64,000 nucleotides of DNA from Alistipes sp. Marseille-P5061 (GTDB lineage: Bacteria > Bacteroidota > Bacteroidia > Bacteroidales > Rikenellaceae). Below, in pieces: positions 35,271-44,280 of this stretch. Position numbers and translations under genes: made by a program. Every line of letters begins with the position of its first letter. Positions within the stretch are counted from its first letter, which is position 1. Below the pieces are notes generated by a model. The model was given only the letters and a program-made list of their open reading frames with translations. It was not told where the DNA came from and did no database searches. The stretch is from the NCBI RefSeq assembly GCF_900290115.1, contig NZ_LT985750.1:226948-290947 (forward strand). Direction: 5' to 3'.

Positions 35271-36060
35271 AGAATCGGTTGTAATTGTCGAAAAAGTCTG
35301 CCTCGTCGGGCGACTGGTACTCGAGCAGGGGTTTCCCGCTGCGGCGGGCCAGTTCGACGACCGCGGCATCCGCTCCTGCGGAGCCGACGACCACACCGTC
35401 GGCATACTTCATAACGAAGCGGCAGAGATTTTCGTATGACGGGGCCTCGAGAATCGACAGATTTTTGTCCTTGACCCCTTCGTGGGCGATTTTCGTACGG
35501 AACTCACGCTCCAGTTCACCGGGGAAGCTGTCGTCGTAGAGCGAGACGACAATCTTCACATCTCTGAAGATGGGGTCGTCGGCGAAGATTCGCTTCAGGT
35601 AGACCGGCACCACGCTCGCGAGCCAGCCGTGGCAGTGGACCACCGTGGGGGTCCAGCGCAGCTTCTTGACCGTCTCGAGCACGCCGCGGGCGAAGAAGAT
35701 GGCCCGTTCGTCGTTGTCGGCGAAGTAGTTGCCGTCGGCATCCTTGAGCACCGCCTTGCGGGCGAAGTAGTCGTCGTTGTCGATGAAGTAGATTTGCACG
35801 CGTGCCGAGGGTATCGAGGCGACCTTGATGATGAGCTGGTGGTCGTTGTCGTCGATGATGAGGTTCATGCCCGAGAGGCGGATTACCTCGTGCAGCTGGT
35901 GCCGCCGTTCGTTGATGCACCCGTAGCGAGGCATGAACGTGCGGATTTCATTCCCGCGTTCCTGCATTGCCTGCGAAAGCATGCGGCACAGCTTCGCCTC
36001 CTCCGTTTCGGGCAGATAGGGGGCGATTTCCTGACACACGTACAGAATCTTTGATGCCAT
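35254..36060 (-). CDS. Glycogen/starch synthase N-terminal domain protein (stand-alone)
   Basis: A 268-residue protein matching only the N-terminal Rossmann domain of GT5 glycogen synthases: MASKILYVCQEIAPYLPETE at the start and PTVVHCHGWLASVVPVYLK in the middle. The C-terminal ADP-glucose-binding domain is missing, and the usual KxGGL near the N-terminus is replaced by a Glu/Ala-Lys segment (EEAKLCRML). Glycogen synthesis is therefore doubtful. The arrangement with DUF4270 (17-nt overlap) appears to be conserved in Bacteroidetes from memory, suggesting a shared envelope or polysaccharide role. Start at 36060. Confidence 0.8.
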   Translation of the reverse strand: MASKILYVCQEIAPYLPETEEAKLCRMLSQAMQERGNEIRTFMPRYGCINERRHQLHEVIRLSGMNLIIDDNDHQLIIKVASIPSARVQIYFIDNDDYFARKAVLKDADGNYFADNDERAIFFARGVLETVKKLRWTPTVVHCHGWLASVVPVYLKRIFADDPIFRDVKIVVSLYDDSFPGELEREFRTKIAHEGVKDKNLSILEAPSYENLCRFVMKYADGVVVGSAGADAAVVELARRSGKPLLEYQSPDEADFFDNYNRFYEALQ

Positions 36061-36133
36061 GACAGACTGTTTTCGGTGAATGGCACCCTGCCTCGGGGGA
36101 GCGTCGGCCCGGCGATGCAGGGATGCGTCCGTG

Positions 36134-36141
36134 CAAAGATA
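36134..36141 (-). promoter_or_regulatory. Candidate -7 box for the GT5-like/DUF4270 pair
   Basis: TATCTTTG on the minus strand, 73 nt before the start at 36060. The -33 element is poor. Confidence 0.5.
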
Positions 36142-36152
36142 CGAAAAATTTC

Positions 36153-37202
36153 TTAAAGAATCAGCATCGCGTCGCCGTAGGTGCCGAAGCGATAGCCCTC
36201 CTGCTTGGCCACCTTGTAGGCGTTCATGACGGTGTCGTAGCCGCCGAAGGCCGCCACCATCATCAGCTGCGTGGAGTAGGGCAGGTGGAAGTTCGAGACC
36301 ATGGCGTCGGCCACCGTGAAGTCGTAGGGGTAGAAGATAAACTTGTTGGTCCACCCCTCCATGGGCTTGATCATGCCGTTGGTCGAGACGGCCGTCTCGA
36401 GCGTGCGCATCACCGTCGTGCCGATGGAGACCACCTTGTGGCCGCTGCGCTTGGCGTTGTTGACCGCCTCGGCCGCCTCCTCCGTGACGAAGAACTGCTC
36501 GGAGTCCATCTTGTGCTTCGAGAGGTCCTCGACGTCGACCGTGCGGAAGTTGCCCAGACCCACGTGGAGCGTGATGAAGGCGCTGTCGACCCCCTTGATT
36601 TCCATGCGCTTCATCAGGTGCTTCGAGAAGTGCATGCCGGCCGTCGGGGCAGCCACGGCCCCTTCGTGGCGGGCGAAGATGGTCTGGTAGCGCTCGGCAT
36701 CCTCGGGCTCGACCTTTTCGCGCACCCAGCGCGGCAGGGGCGTCTCGCCCAGCTTGAAGAGCGCCGCCTTGAACTCGTCGTAGGAGCCGTCGAAGAGGAA
36801 GCGCAGCGTGCGGCCGCGCGAGGTGGTGTTGTCGATGACCTCGGCCACCAGCAGGTCGTCGTCGCCGAAGTAGAGCTTGTTGCCGATGCGGATTTTGCGC
36901 GCCGGGTCGACCAGCACGTCCCATAGCCGCAGCTCGCGGTTGAGCTCGCGCAGCAGGAAGATTTCGATTTCGGCCCCCGTCTTCTCCTTGTTGCCGTAGA
37001 GGCGGGCCGGGAAGACCTTCGTGTCGTTGAAGACGAAGAGGTCCTTCTCCTCGAAGTAGTCGAGAATATCCTTGAAGATGCGGTGCTCGATGGTACCCTT
37101 CGAGCGGTTGATGACCATCAGCCGCGCCTCGTCGCGGTTCTCCGCCGGATATTTGGCCAGCATGTCGGGGCTGAAGTCGTAGCCGTATTGCGAAAGTTTC
37201 AT
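36153..37202 (-). CDS. queA: S-adenosylmethionine:tRNA ribosyltransferase-isomerase
   Basis: A 349-residue enzyme that transfers the ribosyl part of S-adenosylmethionine to preQ1 in tRNA, forming epoxyqueuosine. Conserved segments include [19 protein letters not shown] (here [17 protein letters not shown]), [28 protein letters not shown] and [13 protein letters not shown]. The start at 37202 gives [10 protein letters not shown]; the 14 upstream residues are AT-rich spacer. It follows truB by 46 nt on the same strand. Confidence 0.95.
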   Translation of the reverse strand: MKLSQYGYDFSPDMLAKYPAENRDEARLMVINRSKGTIEHRIFKDILDYFEEKDLFVFNDTKVFPARLYGNKEKTGAEIEIFLLRELNRELRLWDVLVDPARKIRIGNKLYFGDDDLLVAEVIDNTTSRGRTLRFLFDGSYDEFKAALFKLGETPLPRWVREKVEPEDAERYQTIFARHEGAVAAPTAGMHFSKHLMKRMEIKGVDSAFITLHVGLGNFRTVDVEDLSKHKMDSEQFFVTEEAAEAVNNAKRSGHKVVSIGTTVMRTLETAVSTNGMIKPMEGWTNKFIFYPYDFTVADAMVSNFHLPYSTQLMMVAAFGGYDTVMNAYKVAKQEGYRFGTYGDAMLIL

Positions 37203-37248
37203 GATATGTTGAGAAATTTGACTTTTCGACGCTTGAAACAACAAACAA

Positions 37249-37992
37249 TCAGTATTTTTCTATACGTGGAAAAGTCTTTTTTGTTTCAATTTCCGAGAGT
37301 TTTTTCATAAAATCGTCGAGCTGCCACGCCTCGTCGGCCGTAAAACCGCCGCTGCGCGTGCGGCGCAGCGAGGTCAGATGGGCGCCGCTGTGGAGCTCCT
37401 CGCCGATTTCGCGGGCCAGCGAGCGGATGTAGGTCCCCTTGCTGCAGCGCACGCGGATGCGGATGCGGGGCAGGTCGTACTCCTCGAGCCGCAGCTCGTA
37501 GATGGTGATGAGCGCCTGGCGCAGCGCCACCTCCTCGCCGGCGCGGGCCAGTTCGTAGGCGCGCGTCCCCTCGATTTTCTTGGCCGAGTAGAGGGGCGGC
37601 GTCTGGAGCCGTTCGCCCGTGAGGGCGGCGAGCGCCTGCTCGACCCCCTCGCGCGTGATGTGGTCGATGGGGTAGGTCTGGTCGACGGGGTGCTCGAGGT
37701 CGTAGCTCGGGGTGGTGGCCCCCAGCATCACGTCGGCCACATACTCCTTCTCCTCGGCCTGCAGGGCGTCGACCTGCTTGGTGGCGCGGCCGATGCAGAC
37801 CAGCAGGACGCCCGTGGCCAGCGGGTCGAGCGTTCCGGCGTGGCCCACCTTGATTTTGCGGTAGCCGGCGCGGCGCAGGGCGAACTTCACCTTGCGCACC
37901 ACGTCGGTCGAGGTCCAGCGCAGCGGCTTGTCGATGACGGCGATGTACCCCTCCTCGAAGTTTACATCGCGCAGGTCGTGTTGCGGCGTCAT
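37249..37992 (-). CDS. truB: tRNA pseudouridine-55 synthase
   Basis: A 247-residue enzyme that makes pseudouridine 55 in the T-arm of tRNA. The catalytic Asp is in [13 protein letters not shown]; the N-terminus carries [13 protein letters not shown]. It overlaps the uppP stop by 4 nt (ATGA), so translation is coupled. Length is in the short Bacteroidetes range, without a full PUA domain. Confidence 0.95.
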   Translation of the reverse strand: MTPQHDLRDVNFEEGYIAVIDKPLRWTSTDVVRKVKFALRRAGYRKIKVGHAGTLDPLATGVLLVCIGRATKQVDALQAEEKEYVADVMLGATTPSYDLEHPVDQTYPIDHITREGVEQALAALTGERLQTPPLYSAKKIEGTRAYELARAGEEVALRQALITIYELRLEEYDLPRIRIRVRCSKGTYIRSLAREIGEELHSGAHLTSLRRTRSGGFTADEAWQLDDFMKKLSEIETKKTFPRIEKY

Positions 37993-38786
37993 GCGTGGAG
38001 CGTGTAGCTGAGGATGGAGACGATGCCGGCGGCGGCGCAGTAGAGTGCGAACCAGATGAGCTTGCCGCGCTTGACGATTTCAATCATGAAGCGGCAGGCG
38101 AGCCATCCCGAGATGAAGGCGGCCAGGAAGCCGCAGAGCATCGGCACGGTGCCGATGCCGGCCGACAGCTCCCCCTTTGCGGCCTCGAGCAGCACCTCGC
38201 CCATGATGGGGGCCAGCACCATGAGGAACGAGAACTGGGCCACGGCGGCCTTGCGGTTGCCCAGCAGCAGGCCGGTGGCAATCGTCGAGCCCGAGCGCGA
38301 GAGTCCGGGCATGGCGGCGCAGGCCTGCGCCACGCCGATGAGCAGGGCGTCGCGGTAGGAAATCTGCTCCTTGGGGCGCGGCTTGGCGTAGTAGGCGAAG
38401 GCGAGCAGGGCGGCCGTCAGCAACAGCATGGCCCCCACGATGGCCAGGATGGCGGGCGAGCCGAGCAGCGCGTTGAGCTGCTCCTTGAAGAGGAAGCCCA
38501 CGATGCCGATGGGGAGCATCGAGAGGAGGAGCTTGAGCACGTAGGCCTGCTCCTCGTTGAAGCGGCGCGAGAAGAGCCCCCGCATGAGGCGGACGATTTC
38601 GTGCCAGAAGACGACGATGGTGCTCAGCACCGTAGCGGCGTGGAGCGTGACGTCGAACGAGAGGTTCTCCTCCAGCTCGACGCCCAGCAGCTCCTTGGCA
38701 ATCTGAAGGTGGCCGCTGCTCGAGACGGGGAGGAATTCGGTGATGCCCTGCACGATTCCGAGCAGGATGGCTTGCAGTGTATCCAT
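37989..38786 (-). CDS. uppP: Undecaprenyl-diphosphate phosphatase
   Basis: A 265-residue integral membrane enzyme (BacA family) that removes a phosphate from undecaprenyl diphosphate and so recycles the lipid carrier of cell-wall synthesis. Both signature motifs are visible: [12 protein letters not shown] near the N-terminus and [13 protein letters not shown] in the middle. About eight hydrophobic segments are seen. The start at 38786 gives [10 protein letters not shown]; the long upstream frame is spacer. Confidence 0.95.
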   Translation of the reverse strand: MDTLQAILLGIVQGITEFLPVSSSGHLQIAKELLGVELEENLSFDVTLHAATVLSTIVVFWHEIVRLMRGLFSRRFNEEQAYVLKLLLSMLPIGIVGFLFKEQLNALLGSPAILAIVGAMLLLTAALLAFAYYAKPRPKEQISYRDALLIGVAQACAAMPGLSRSGSTIATGLLLGNRKAAVAQFSFLMVLAPIMGEVLLEAAKGELSAGIGTVPMLCGFLAAFISGWLACRFMIEIVKRGKLIWFALYCAAAGIVSILSYTLHA

Positions 38787-38881
38787 TGTTTCTATAGGCT
38801 TTTTGTCGTTGTGCGGAGGCGCCGCGCCGGGACGGGTCACTGGGGCCGGGGCGCAGCGACGCGAGCGACCGTCGGGCGGGT

Positions 38882-39142
38882 TTATTCGTTGCGGAAGCGC
38901 TTCATGATGGCGAAGATTTCGATGACGAATCCTCCGACAACCAGAATCGGGGCCAGCGTGATGCGCCGCCACGAGAACATGGCGTAGTTGAATTCGTCGG
39001 GCGAGTCGCTGCCGCCGCCTGCCATGAGGATGAACCCCAGAAGGATGACGGCGAAGCCGACGGCCAGCAGGATGTAGTTGCGCCGCGTGAGGGGCATGCG
39101 GGGGTCGCTCTGCTCCGAAGGCGTTTTGTGCTCTTTTTTCAT
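38882..39142 (-). CDS. DUF3098 small membrane protein
   Basis: An 86-residue protein with two hydrophobic helices ([19 protein letters not shown] and [18 protein letters not shown]) separated by an acidic loop. It fits DUF3098, found in Bacteroidetes between ftsX and uppP, and has no known function. It starts 13 nt after the ftsX stop; co-expression suggests a link to division or cell-wall turnover. Confidence 0.85.
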   Translation of the reverse strand: MKKEHKTPSEQSDPRMPLTRRNYILLAVGFAVILLGFILMAGGGSDSPDEFNYAMFSWRRITLAPILVVGGFVIEIFAIMKRFRNE

Positions 39143-39155
39143 CGGTGAATCGGTA

Positions 39156-40037
39156 TCAGTAAAGATATATCTTGTTGGACTTCATGTTGACGAACTTGTT
39201 GAGGGCCACCAGCGTGAAGAGGAGCGAGATGACCACGCCCCCCAGTAGCATCGCGACGACGATGATGGCGATTTTGGTCGCCTCGGCGATGGTCAGCAGC
39301 TCGGGCACCGCCTCGTTCAGCCCGTAGACCGTGGCGGCGAAGAGCAGCGAGGCGACCACTCCGGCAACGAGCCCCTGGGTGACGCTGCTGGCCAGGAAGG
39401 GCTTCATGATGAACCACTTGGTGGCGCCGACGAGCTTCATCGTGTTGATGAGGTAGCGTTTCGAGAAGATGGCCAGCCGGATGGTGTTGTTGAGCAGGAT
39501 GAGCGAGATGACGAGCAGCGCGCCGCCGAAGAGCAGCAGCACCAGCCGTATCTTGCCCACCGTGGCGTGCATCTGTCGGGCCACCTGCGCCGGGTAGGAG
39601 ACGCACTCCACCCCTTCGAGCGCCTCCGTGCGGGCGATGAAGGCGTCGAGCTGCTCCTCGTCCGACGAGCCGGCCGTGAGGGTCAGCTCGAAGGAGTCGC
39701 GCAGGGGGTTCTCGCCCAGCAGCTCCTCGAACTCGCTGGCGAACATCTTGCGGAACTCGGCATCCTCAATCTTCTCCTCCTTCGACGAGAAGGCGATGGT
39801 GCCCACCAGCTCTTCGGCCGTCAGCGTGCGGTTGATGGCCTCGCGCTCCTCCTCCGAGAGTCCGTTGCGCAGTTCGACCGTCACGGCGATGCTCCGCTGC
39901 AGCGTGTCGGCCATCTTCATGGCGGCGACCATCAGGTATCCCACCGACCCCAGCAAAAAGAGGACCAGCGCCACGCTGACGGTCGATACGATGTATGAAT
40001 TGCGGACTTTCCGCTTGAGTCTCTTGTCGTCTTTCAT
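39156..40037 (-). CDS. ftsX: Cell division protein FtsX
   Basis: A 293-residue ABC-transporter-like membrane protein that, with the ATPase FtsE, controls cell-wall hydrolases at the septum. It has an N-terminal membrane segment (about 18-38), a periplasmic domain (about 40-165) and three C-terminal membrane segments with the family LVGATKWFIMKPF motif. ftsE is not in the window. The start at 40037 gives MKDDKRLKRKVRNSYI; the upstream frame is repeat-rich spacer (40038-40329, no gene). Confidence 0.92.
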   Translation of the reverse strand: MKDDKRLKRKVRNSYIVSTVSVALVLFLLGSVGYLMVAAMKMADTLQRSIAVTVELRNGLSEEEREAINRTLTAEELVGTIAFSSKEEKIEDAEFRKMFASEFEELLGENPLRDSFELTLTAGSSDEEQLDAFIARTEALEGVECVSYPAQVARQMHATVGKIRLVLLLFGGALLVISLILLNNTIRLAIFSKRYLINTMKLVGATKWFIMKPFLASSVTQGLVAGVVASLLFAATVYGLNEAVPELLTIAEATKIAIIVVAMLLGGVVISLLFTLVALNKFVNMKSNKIYLY

Positions 40038-40329
40038 CTCTTGTCTCCGATTTGCCGGCCGACCCTGCGGCCCCGACCGGCGTTTTTCCAGCATTTTTCC
40101 AGGTTGCCTCCTGCACTGCAACTTCCCGAAGCCTCTCGGTGGCTTTTTCCGGCGGTTTTCCGGTGGCTTTCCGTGGCACCCGACCACTCTTCGCAGTCAC
40201 CTTTGGTCTCCTGTGGCTTTCCGCGGCTCCCCGGCTTGCGCTTCGGCTTATTCCTCCGCCCGCCGCATCCCGGCATATTTCCCCCGGCCGCCCTGCCTGG
40301 TCGGTCCCCGGTTGCCCTGCCCGGGCGGA

Positions 40330-42879
40330 CTATTCGCCCTTCTGCCCTTTCTGAGGCTTGGGCCCGTCGGGCTGCTCCGTGTCGGTGCCGGCAACCTTCC
40401 GGCGGCGCAGCGAGAGGAGGAGCGCCGCGACGGCTCCCAGAAGGATAAGCGCCGAGCAGATGCCCGTCACCGTCTCGGCCGCACCCCAGCCCGGGGCGCG
40501 GAAACGCCACTCGACGGTGTGGTCGCCCTCCGGGAGCAGCATGGCCCGCAGCAGGTAGTCGGCCCGGAAGTAGGGGGCCTCCTGCCCGTCGACGAAGGCA
40601 CGCCAGCCCTTGTCGTAGTAGATTTCCGAGAAGAGAGCCATCGCCTCCCGGGGGGCGCTGTATTCATAGACGAGGCGGTTGGGCCGGTACTCCGTCAGGG
40701 TGATGCGCGCCGTGGCGAGGGAGTCCTCCTTCGCGGGCCGGAATCCCTGCATCGCCTCCCGTGCCGATTCCGCCATGACGGCCGTCGTGCGGAGGTTGAC
40801 CTGCCCCAGCAGCTCAATCTCCTCGCGGGGCGTGGAGGCCTCGAGAAGGCTGTCGACGAACCATGCGGCGCCGAAGGCCGTCGTGCGGCGCACGACCTGC
40901 GGGGTGCCGTCGTCGCCCGGGACGATTAGATAGCGCGTGTTGAGCATGTCGAGCACCTGCTCGTCGCCGTTGGAGAGGTAGCGGTCGATGAGGTCCTGGT
41001 AGCGGGAGAGCTTGGCGCCGTGGTAGCCGCCCACCGAGCGGTGGAAGTAGGAGGTCGTGGCGTCGTTGAAGGGGCTTACCGTGAGGTTGAAGACCCGGTA
41101 TCCGGGCTCACCCTTGTCGGCCAGTATCTCCTTGTCGGCCGCCGTGGGTACAATCTGCTGGCGGCGGGCCGGCACGAAGTTCTCGTCGGAGAGGAAGCGG
41201 CGGTCGACCGGCAGCAGGTCGGCGACCACCACCACGCCCAGCAGCGCCACCAGCGCCCCGCGCCGGATGCGCCCGAAGGCGTAGAGCGCCACGCATCCGG
41301 CCGCCAGCACCACGAAGAGCAGCGAACGCCATGCGTCGGCGCTCATCATCCGGGCCCGTTCGGCCGCCATGGCGGCACCCGCCGCCTCGCCCCACTCGAC
41401 GTCGGCACCGCGGTCGATGTACTCCTGCATGCCGTTGGCCTGGAAGATGTGGTGGAACTGGTCGGTCATGAAGGTCGTGCTCTCCGTGCGGCCGAAGTCG
41501 AAGAGCGACCCGCCGCCCAGCGCCAGTACCAGGCAGAGGCCGCCCGTGATGCCGGCCGACCAGCCCAGCGCCCGCAACAGCCTGCGGCGCGGCACCTCGC
41601 CCCGCCACAGCGGCATGAGCGCCAGCGCGCCCAGCAGCGGCACGGCCCACTGCACGATAACCAGAATCATCGTCACGGTGCGGAACTTGTCGTATCCGGG
41701 CAGGTATTTGAACGCCAGTTGGGTGAGTCCCATGAAGTTGTGGCCCCAGGCGAGCAGCAGCGCCGCCACGCTGGCCGCCACGAGCCACCACTTGTTGCGG
41801 CCGCTGGCCAGGGCGATGCCCAGCGCGGCGAGCATCAGCGCCGCGGCGCCGAGGTAGGTGGGGCCTCCCGTGTAGGGCTGCTCGCCCCAGTAGGCGGGCA
41901 GCTGTTCGGCGGCGCCGCGCAGTCCGTAGTCGTTCAATACGGCCGCCACTTCGCCGTCGGACGAGAAGCCGGTGGCCGAGTCGCGCCCCATGAAGTCGGG
42001 CACGAGCAGGTTGAAGCTCTCGGCGCGGCCGTAGCTCCACGCCGTGGCATACTCCAGGTCGAGGCCGCGGGAGGTCTCCTCGCCCGCCTCGGCGAGCTCC
42101 GAGCCGCCGCGCGTGGTCTCCTTCGAGTGCTGGAGCGTGTACCAGAGGGGCGAGAAGTTGGAGCCGGCGGCCAGAATTCCCGCTGCGGCCAGCACCGCCG
42201 TGCGGCGGGCGAACGAGGCGAGGTGGCGCTGCCGGAGCGCAACGATGCCCTCCGAGAGCCAGAAGAGCCCCATCGCCAGCAGGAAGTAGTAGGTAATCTG
42301 GGGGTGGTTGGCGCCGATTTCGAGCGAGGCGGCCAGCGCCGTCAGCGCGCCGCCGACCCACATGTTGCCCCGCAGGGTTATCCACGCGCCGCCCATCATC
42401 AGCGGTGCGTAGACCACGGCCCACATCTTGGTGATGTGGCCCGCGCCGATGCTCAGCAGGAAGTAGGTTGAGAGTCCGTAGGCCAGCGCCGGGACGATGC
42501 CCACCCAGGGGTTGATGCCGAACATGAGGAGCATGAGCCACATGGCCACCATCGAGAAGAAGAGCAGCGAGGCGGGGATGTCCATGATTTTCGAGATGCG
42601 GCCGACGCTCTGCTTGACCAGCTGGGCCGGATAGGCCACGTTAATCAGGTAGGCGGGCATGCCGCCGAACATGCCTCCGGTCCATTGCGGGTCCTCGCCC
42701 GTCTGGGTGCGCGTGCGCTCGATGTCGCTGTTCATGCCCCGGTACTGGAGCACGTCGTGTTGGGGCAGCACCTCGCCCCGGAACTGGGGCGCGAAGTAGA
42801 AGATGCTCACCACCAGAAAGAGCAGCAGGGCCGCTGCCGGGGCCATCCATCGGGCCTTCGTATCGTTCGGAAAATTCAT
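40330..42879 (-). CDS. YfhO family large membrane protein
   Basis: An 849-residue polytopic membrane protein with about 12-14 hydrophobic segments, starting after MNFPNDTKARW. It carries YfhO-like features: an early periplasmic loop with FRGEVLPQHDVLQYRGM, mid-protein segments LYDFG-like, and a soluble C-terminal part near residues 560-800 before a last membrane helix. YfhO proteins are GT-C-like and have been linked to glycosylation of lipoteichoic acid in Bacillus; the substrate here is unknown. The start at 42879 is just after a minus-strand promoter. The C-terminus is charged (GPKPQKGQKGE). Confidence 0.85.
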   Translation of the reverse strand: MNFPNDTKARWMAPAAALLLFLVVSIFYFAPQFRGEVLPQHDVLQYRGMNSDIERTRTQTGEDPQWTGGMFGGMPAYLINVAYPAQLVKQSVGRISKIMDIPASLLFFSMVAMWLMLLMFGINPWVGIVPALAYGLSTYFLLSIGAGHITKMWAVVYAPLMMGGAWITLRGNMWVGGALTALAASLEIGANHPQITYYFLLAMGLFWLSEGIVALRQRHLASFARRTAVLAAAGILAAGSNFSPLWYTLQHSKETTRGGSELAEAGEETSRGLDLEYATAWSYGRAESFNLLVPDFMGRDSATGFSSDGEVAAVLNDYGLRGAAEQLPAYWGEQPYTGGPTYLGAAALMLAALGIALASGRNKWWLVAASVAALLLAWGHNFMGLTQLAFKYLPGYDKFRTVTMILVIVQWAVPLLGALALMPLWRGEVPRRRLLRALGWSAGITGGLCLVLALGGGSLFDFGRTESTTFMTDQFHHIFQANGMQEYIDRGADVEWGEAAGAAMAAERARMMSADAWRSLLFVVLAAGCVALYAFGRIRRGALVALLGVVVVADLLPVDRRFLSDENFVPARRQQIVPTAADKEILADKGEPGYRVFNLTVSPFNDATTSYFHRSVGGYHGAKLSRYQDLIDRYLSNGDEQVLDMLNTRYLIVPGDDGTPQVVRRTTAFGAAWFVDSLLEASTPREEIELLGQVNLRTTAVMAESAREAMQGFRPAKEDSLATARITLTEYRPNRLVYEYSAPREAMALFSEIYYDKGWRAFVDGQEAPYFRADYLLRAMLLPEGDHTVEWRFRAPGWGAAETVTGICSALILLGAVAALLLSLRRRKVAGTDTEQPDGPKPQKGQKGE

Positions 42880-42902
42880 CGTTTCAGTGGTTAACCGACT
42901 GC

Positions 42903-42910
42903 CAAAGGTA
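42903..42910 (-). promoter_or_regulatory. -7 box of the yfhO gene
   Basis: TACCTTTG on the minus strand, 23 nt before the ATG at 42879. Confidence 0.6.
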
Positions 42911-42952
42911 CGAAAAAACATTTACTCGCGCGTCGTTGTGGCGAAAAATAAC

Positions 42953-42960
42953 TATCTTTG
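42953..42960 (+). promoter_or_regulatory. -7 box of the polyprenyl synthase gene
   Basis: TATCTTTG, 22 nt before the ATG at 42983. It lies back to back with the yfhO promoter in a 103-bp divergent spacer. Confidence 0.6.
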
Positions 42961-42982
42961 CGAAGCAAAAGAGTATCCGTTT

Positions 42983-43972
42983 ATGATAACACTCGATATA
43001 ATCCGCAAACCCGTGGCGGCCGACCTGGAGGAGTTTGATGCGTTTGTGGCCCGGCAGTTTACGGCAGAAGGGGATTTGCTCGAAGAGATGTTGCGCTATG
43101 CGCTTTCGTCGCGCGGCAAGGGGATTCGCCCCACGCTGGTGATGCTCTCGGCGGCGATGAATGCGCCCGTGAAGACGGAACGTCTGGGGCCGCGCGTCTC
43201 GCTGGCGGCGATGCTTGTGGAGATGATTCACGTGGCGTCGCTCATCCACGACGACGTCATCGACGAGTCGGCCGAGCGCCGCGGACGGGCCTCGGTCAAC
43301 GCCCGCTGGCAGTCGCGCAAGGCGGTGCTGCTGGGTGACTACATCCTGGCCCGTAATATGAACATAGGTCTTTCGAGCGGTCAGTTCGACCTGGTGACCC
43401 ACGTCTGCAACTCAATCACGGCGCTCTGCGAAGGGGAGATTTTCCAGAGCGACTGCGCCGAGAAGCAGAACACCACGCGGCAGAGCTACCTCGAAATCAT
43501 CCATAAGAAGACGGCCAGCCTGCTCGGAACGAGCGCTTCGGTCGGTGCGCTGGCCGTGCGTGCGCCCCGCGAACGGGTGGAGCTTATGCGCAGCTTCGGC
43601 GAGGCGCTGGGCATGGCCTTCCAGATTCAGGACGACATCCTCGACTTCTCGCCGTCGGCCCGCACCGGCAAGCCCTCGAACAACGACCTGCGCGAGGGCA
43701 AAATCACGCTGCCGCTGCTCGACGTGCTCGAGCGTGTCGACGCGGAGCGCCGCAGCGAGCTGCTGGAGCGTCTGGCCCGCTGCCACGAGGACGAGGAGTC
43801 GGTGGCGCTGCTCCAGCGTACGGTGGTCGAGGAGGGTGGCCTCGAGGCTGCGGCCCGCGTGATGCAGGGATACCTCCGGCGGGCCCTCGACCTGCTCTCG
43901 ACCTACGAGGATTCGCCCGCCCGTACGGCGCTGGCCAACCTCTGCGCCTACGTCGCCGAGCGCGACCGCTGA
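42983..43972 (+). CDS. Polyprenyl diphosphate synthase (long-chain trans type)
   Basis: A 329-residue prenyltransferase that condenses isopentenyl diphosphate units, probably into the side chain of menaquinone. The first Asp-rich motif is HDDVIDES and the second QIQDDILDF; GKGIRPTLV precedes the first. The chain-length class (octaprenyl or solanesyl) cannot be fixed from sequence. menA at 60105 would use such a product. The start at 42983 matches the promoter; an upstream open frame from 42803 crosses the yfhO gene and is rejected. Confidence 0.92.
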   Translation: MITLDIIRKPVAADLEEFDAFVARQFTAEGDLLEEMLRYALSSRGKGIRPTLVMLSAAMNAPVKTERLGPRVSLAAMLVEMIHVASLIHDDVIDESAERRGRASVNARWQSRKAVLLGDYILARNMNIGLSSGQFDLVTHVCNSITALCEGEIFQSDCAEKQNTTRQSYLEIIHKKTASLLGTSASVGALAVRAPRERVELMRSFGEALGMAFQIQDDILDFSPSARTGKPSNNDLREGKITLPLLDVLERVDAERRSELLERLARCHEDEESVALLQRTVVEEGGLEAAARVMQGYLRRALDLLSTYEDSPARTALANLCAYVAERDR

Positions 43973-43997
43973 GCCGCTGCCCGGGGGGCGAAGGAGC

Positions 43998-44094
43998 CGG
44001 AGAACCCGGGGCCGGGAGTGCGGCCAGGGAGCAGGGAGACGGAGAACCCGGGGCCGGAAGAGCGAAAGAGTCGGAGAACCCGGGGCCGGAAGTG
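43998..44094 (+). repeat. Three dispersed copies of a 23-bp element
   Basis: Copies at 43998-44020, 44040-44062 and 44072-44094 share GGAGAACCCGGGGCCGG followed by GAGTG, AAGAG or AAGTG. They lie in the 308-bp spacer (43973-44280) upstream of the MFS gene, which holds no other recognisable feature. Confidence 0.85.
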
Positions 44095-44280
44095 CAGACG
44101 GGGAGCGGAGGACCGGAGCTGTCCGTGGGCCGGAAGTGCCGGGCCGCAGATGCGGCGGTGCGGAGCATGACACATGACATGAAAAACAGACATCGGTGAG
44201 CAGGAGTGAAGAGCGTGTATGTGAGTGAGTGCGTCGCCGGATGACGGAACAGACAGAACAAAAACCTAAATAAACTCGTA

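Noticed and set aside
35254..37248. A 664-codon protein joining the queA region to the GT5-like gene
   Set aside because: The upstream part is a shadow of queA; the conserved GT5 start is at 36060.
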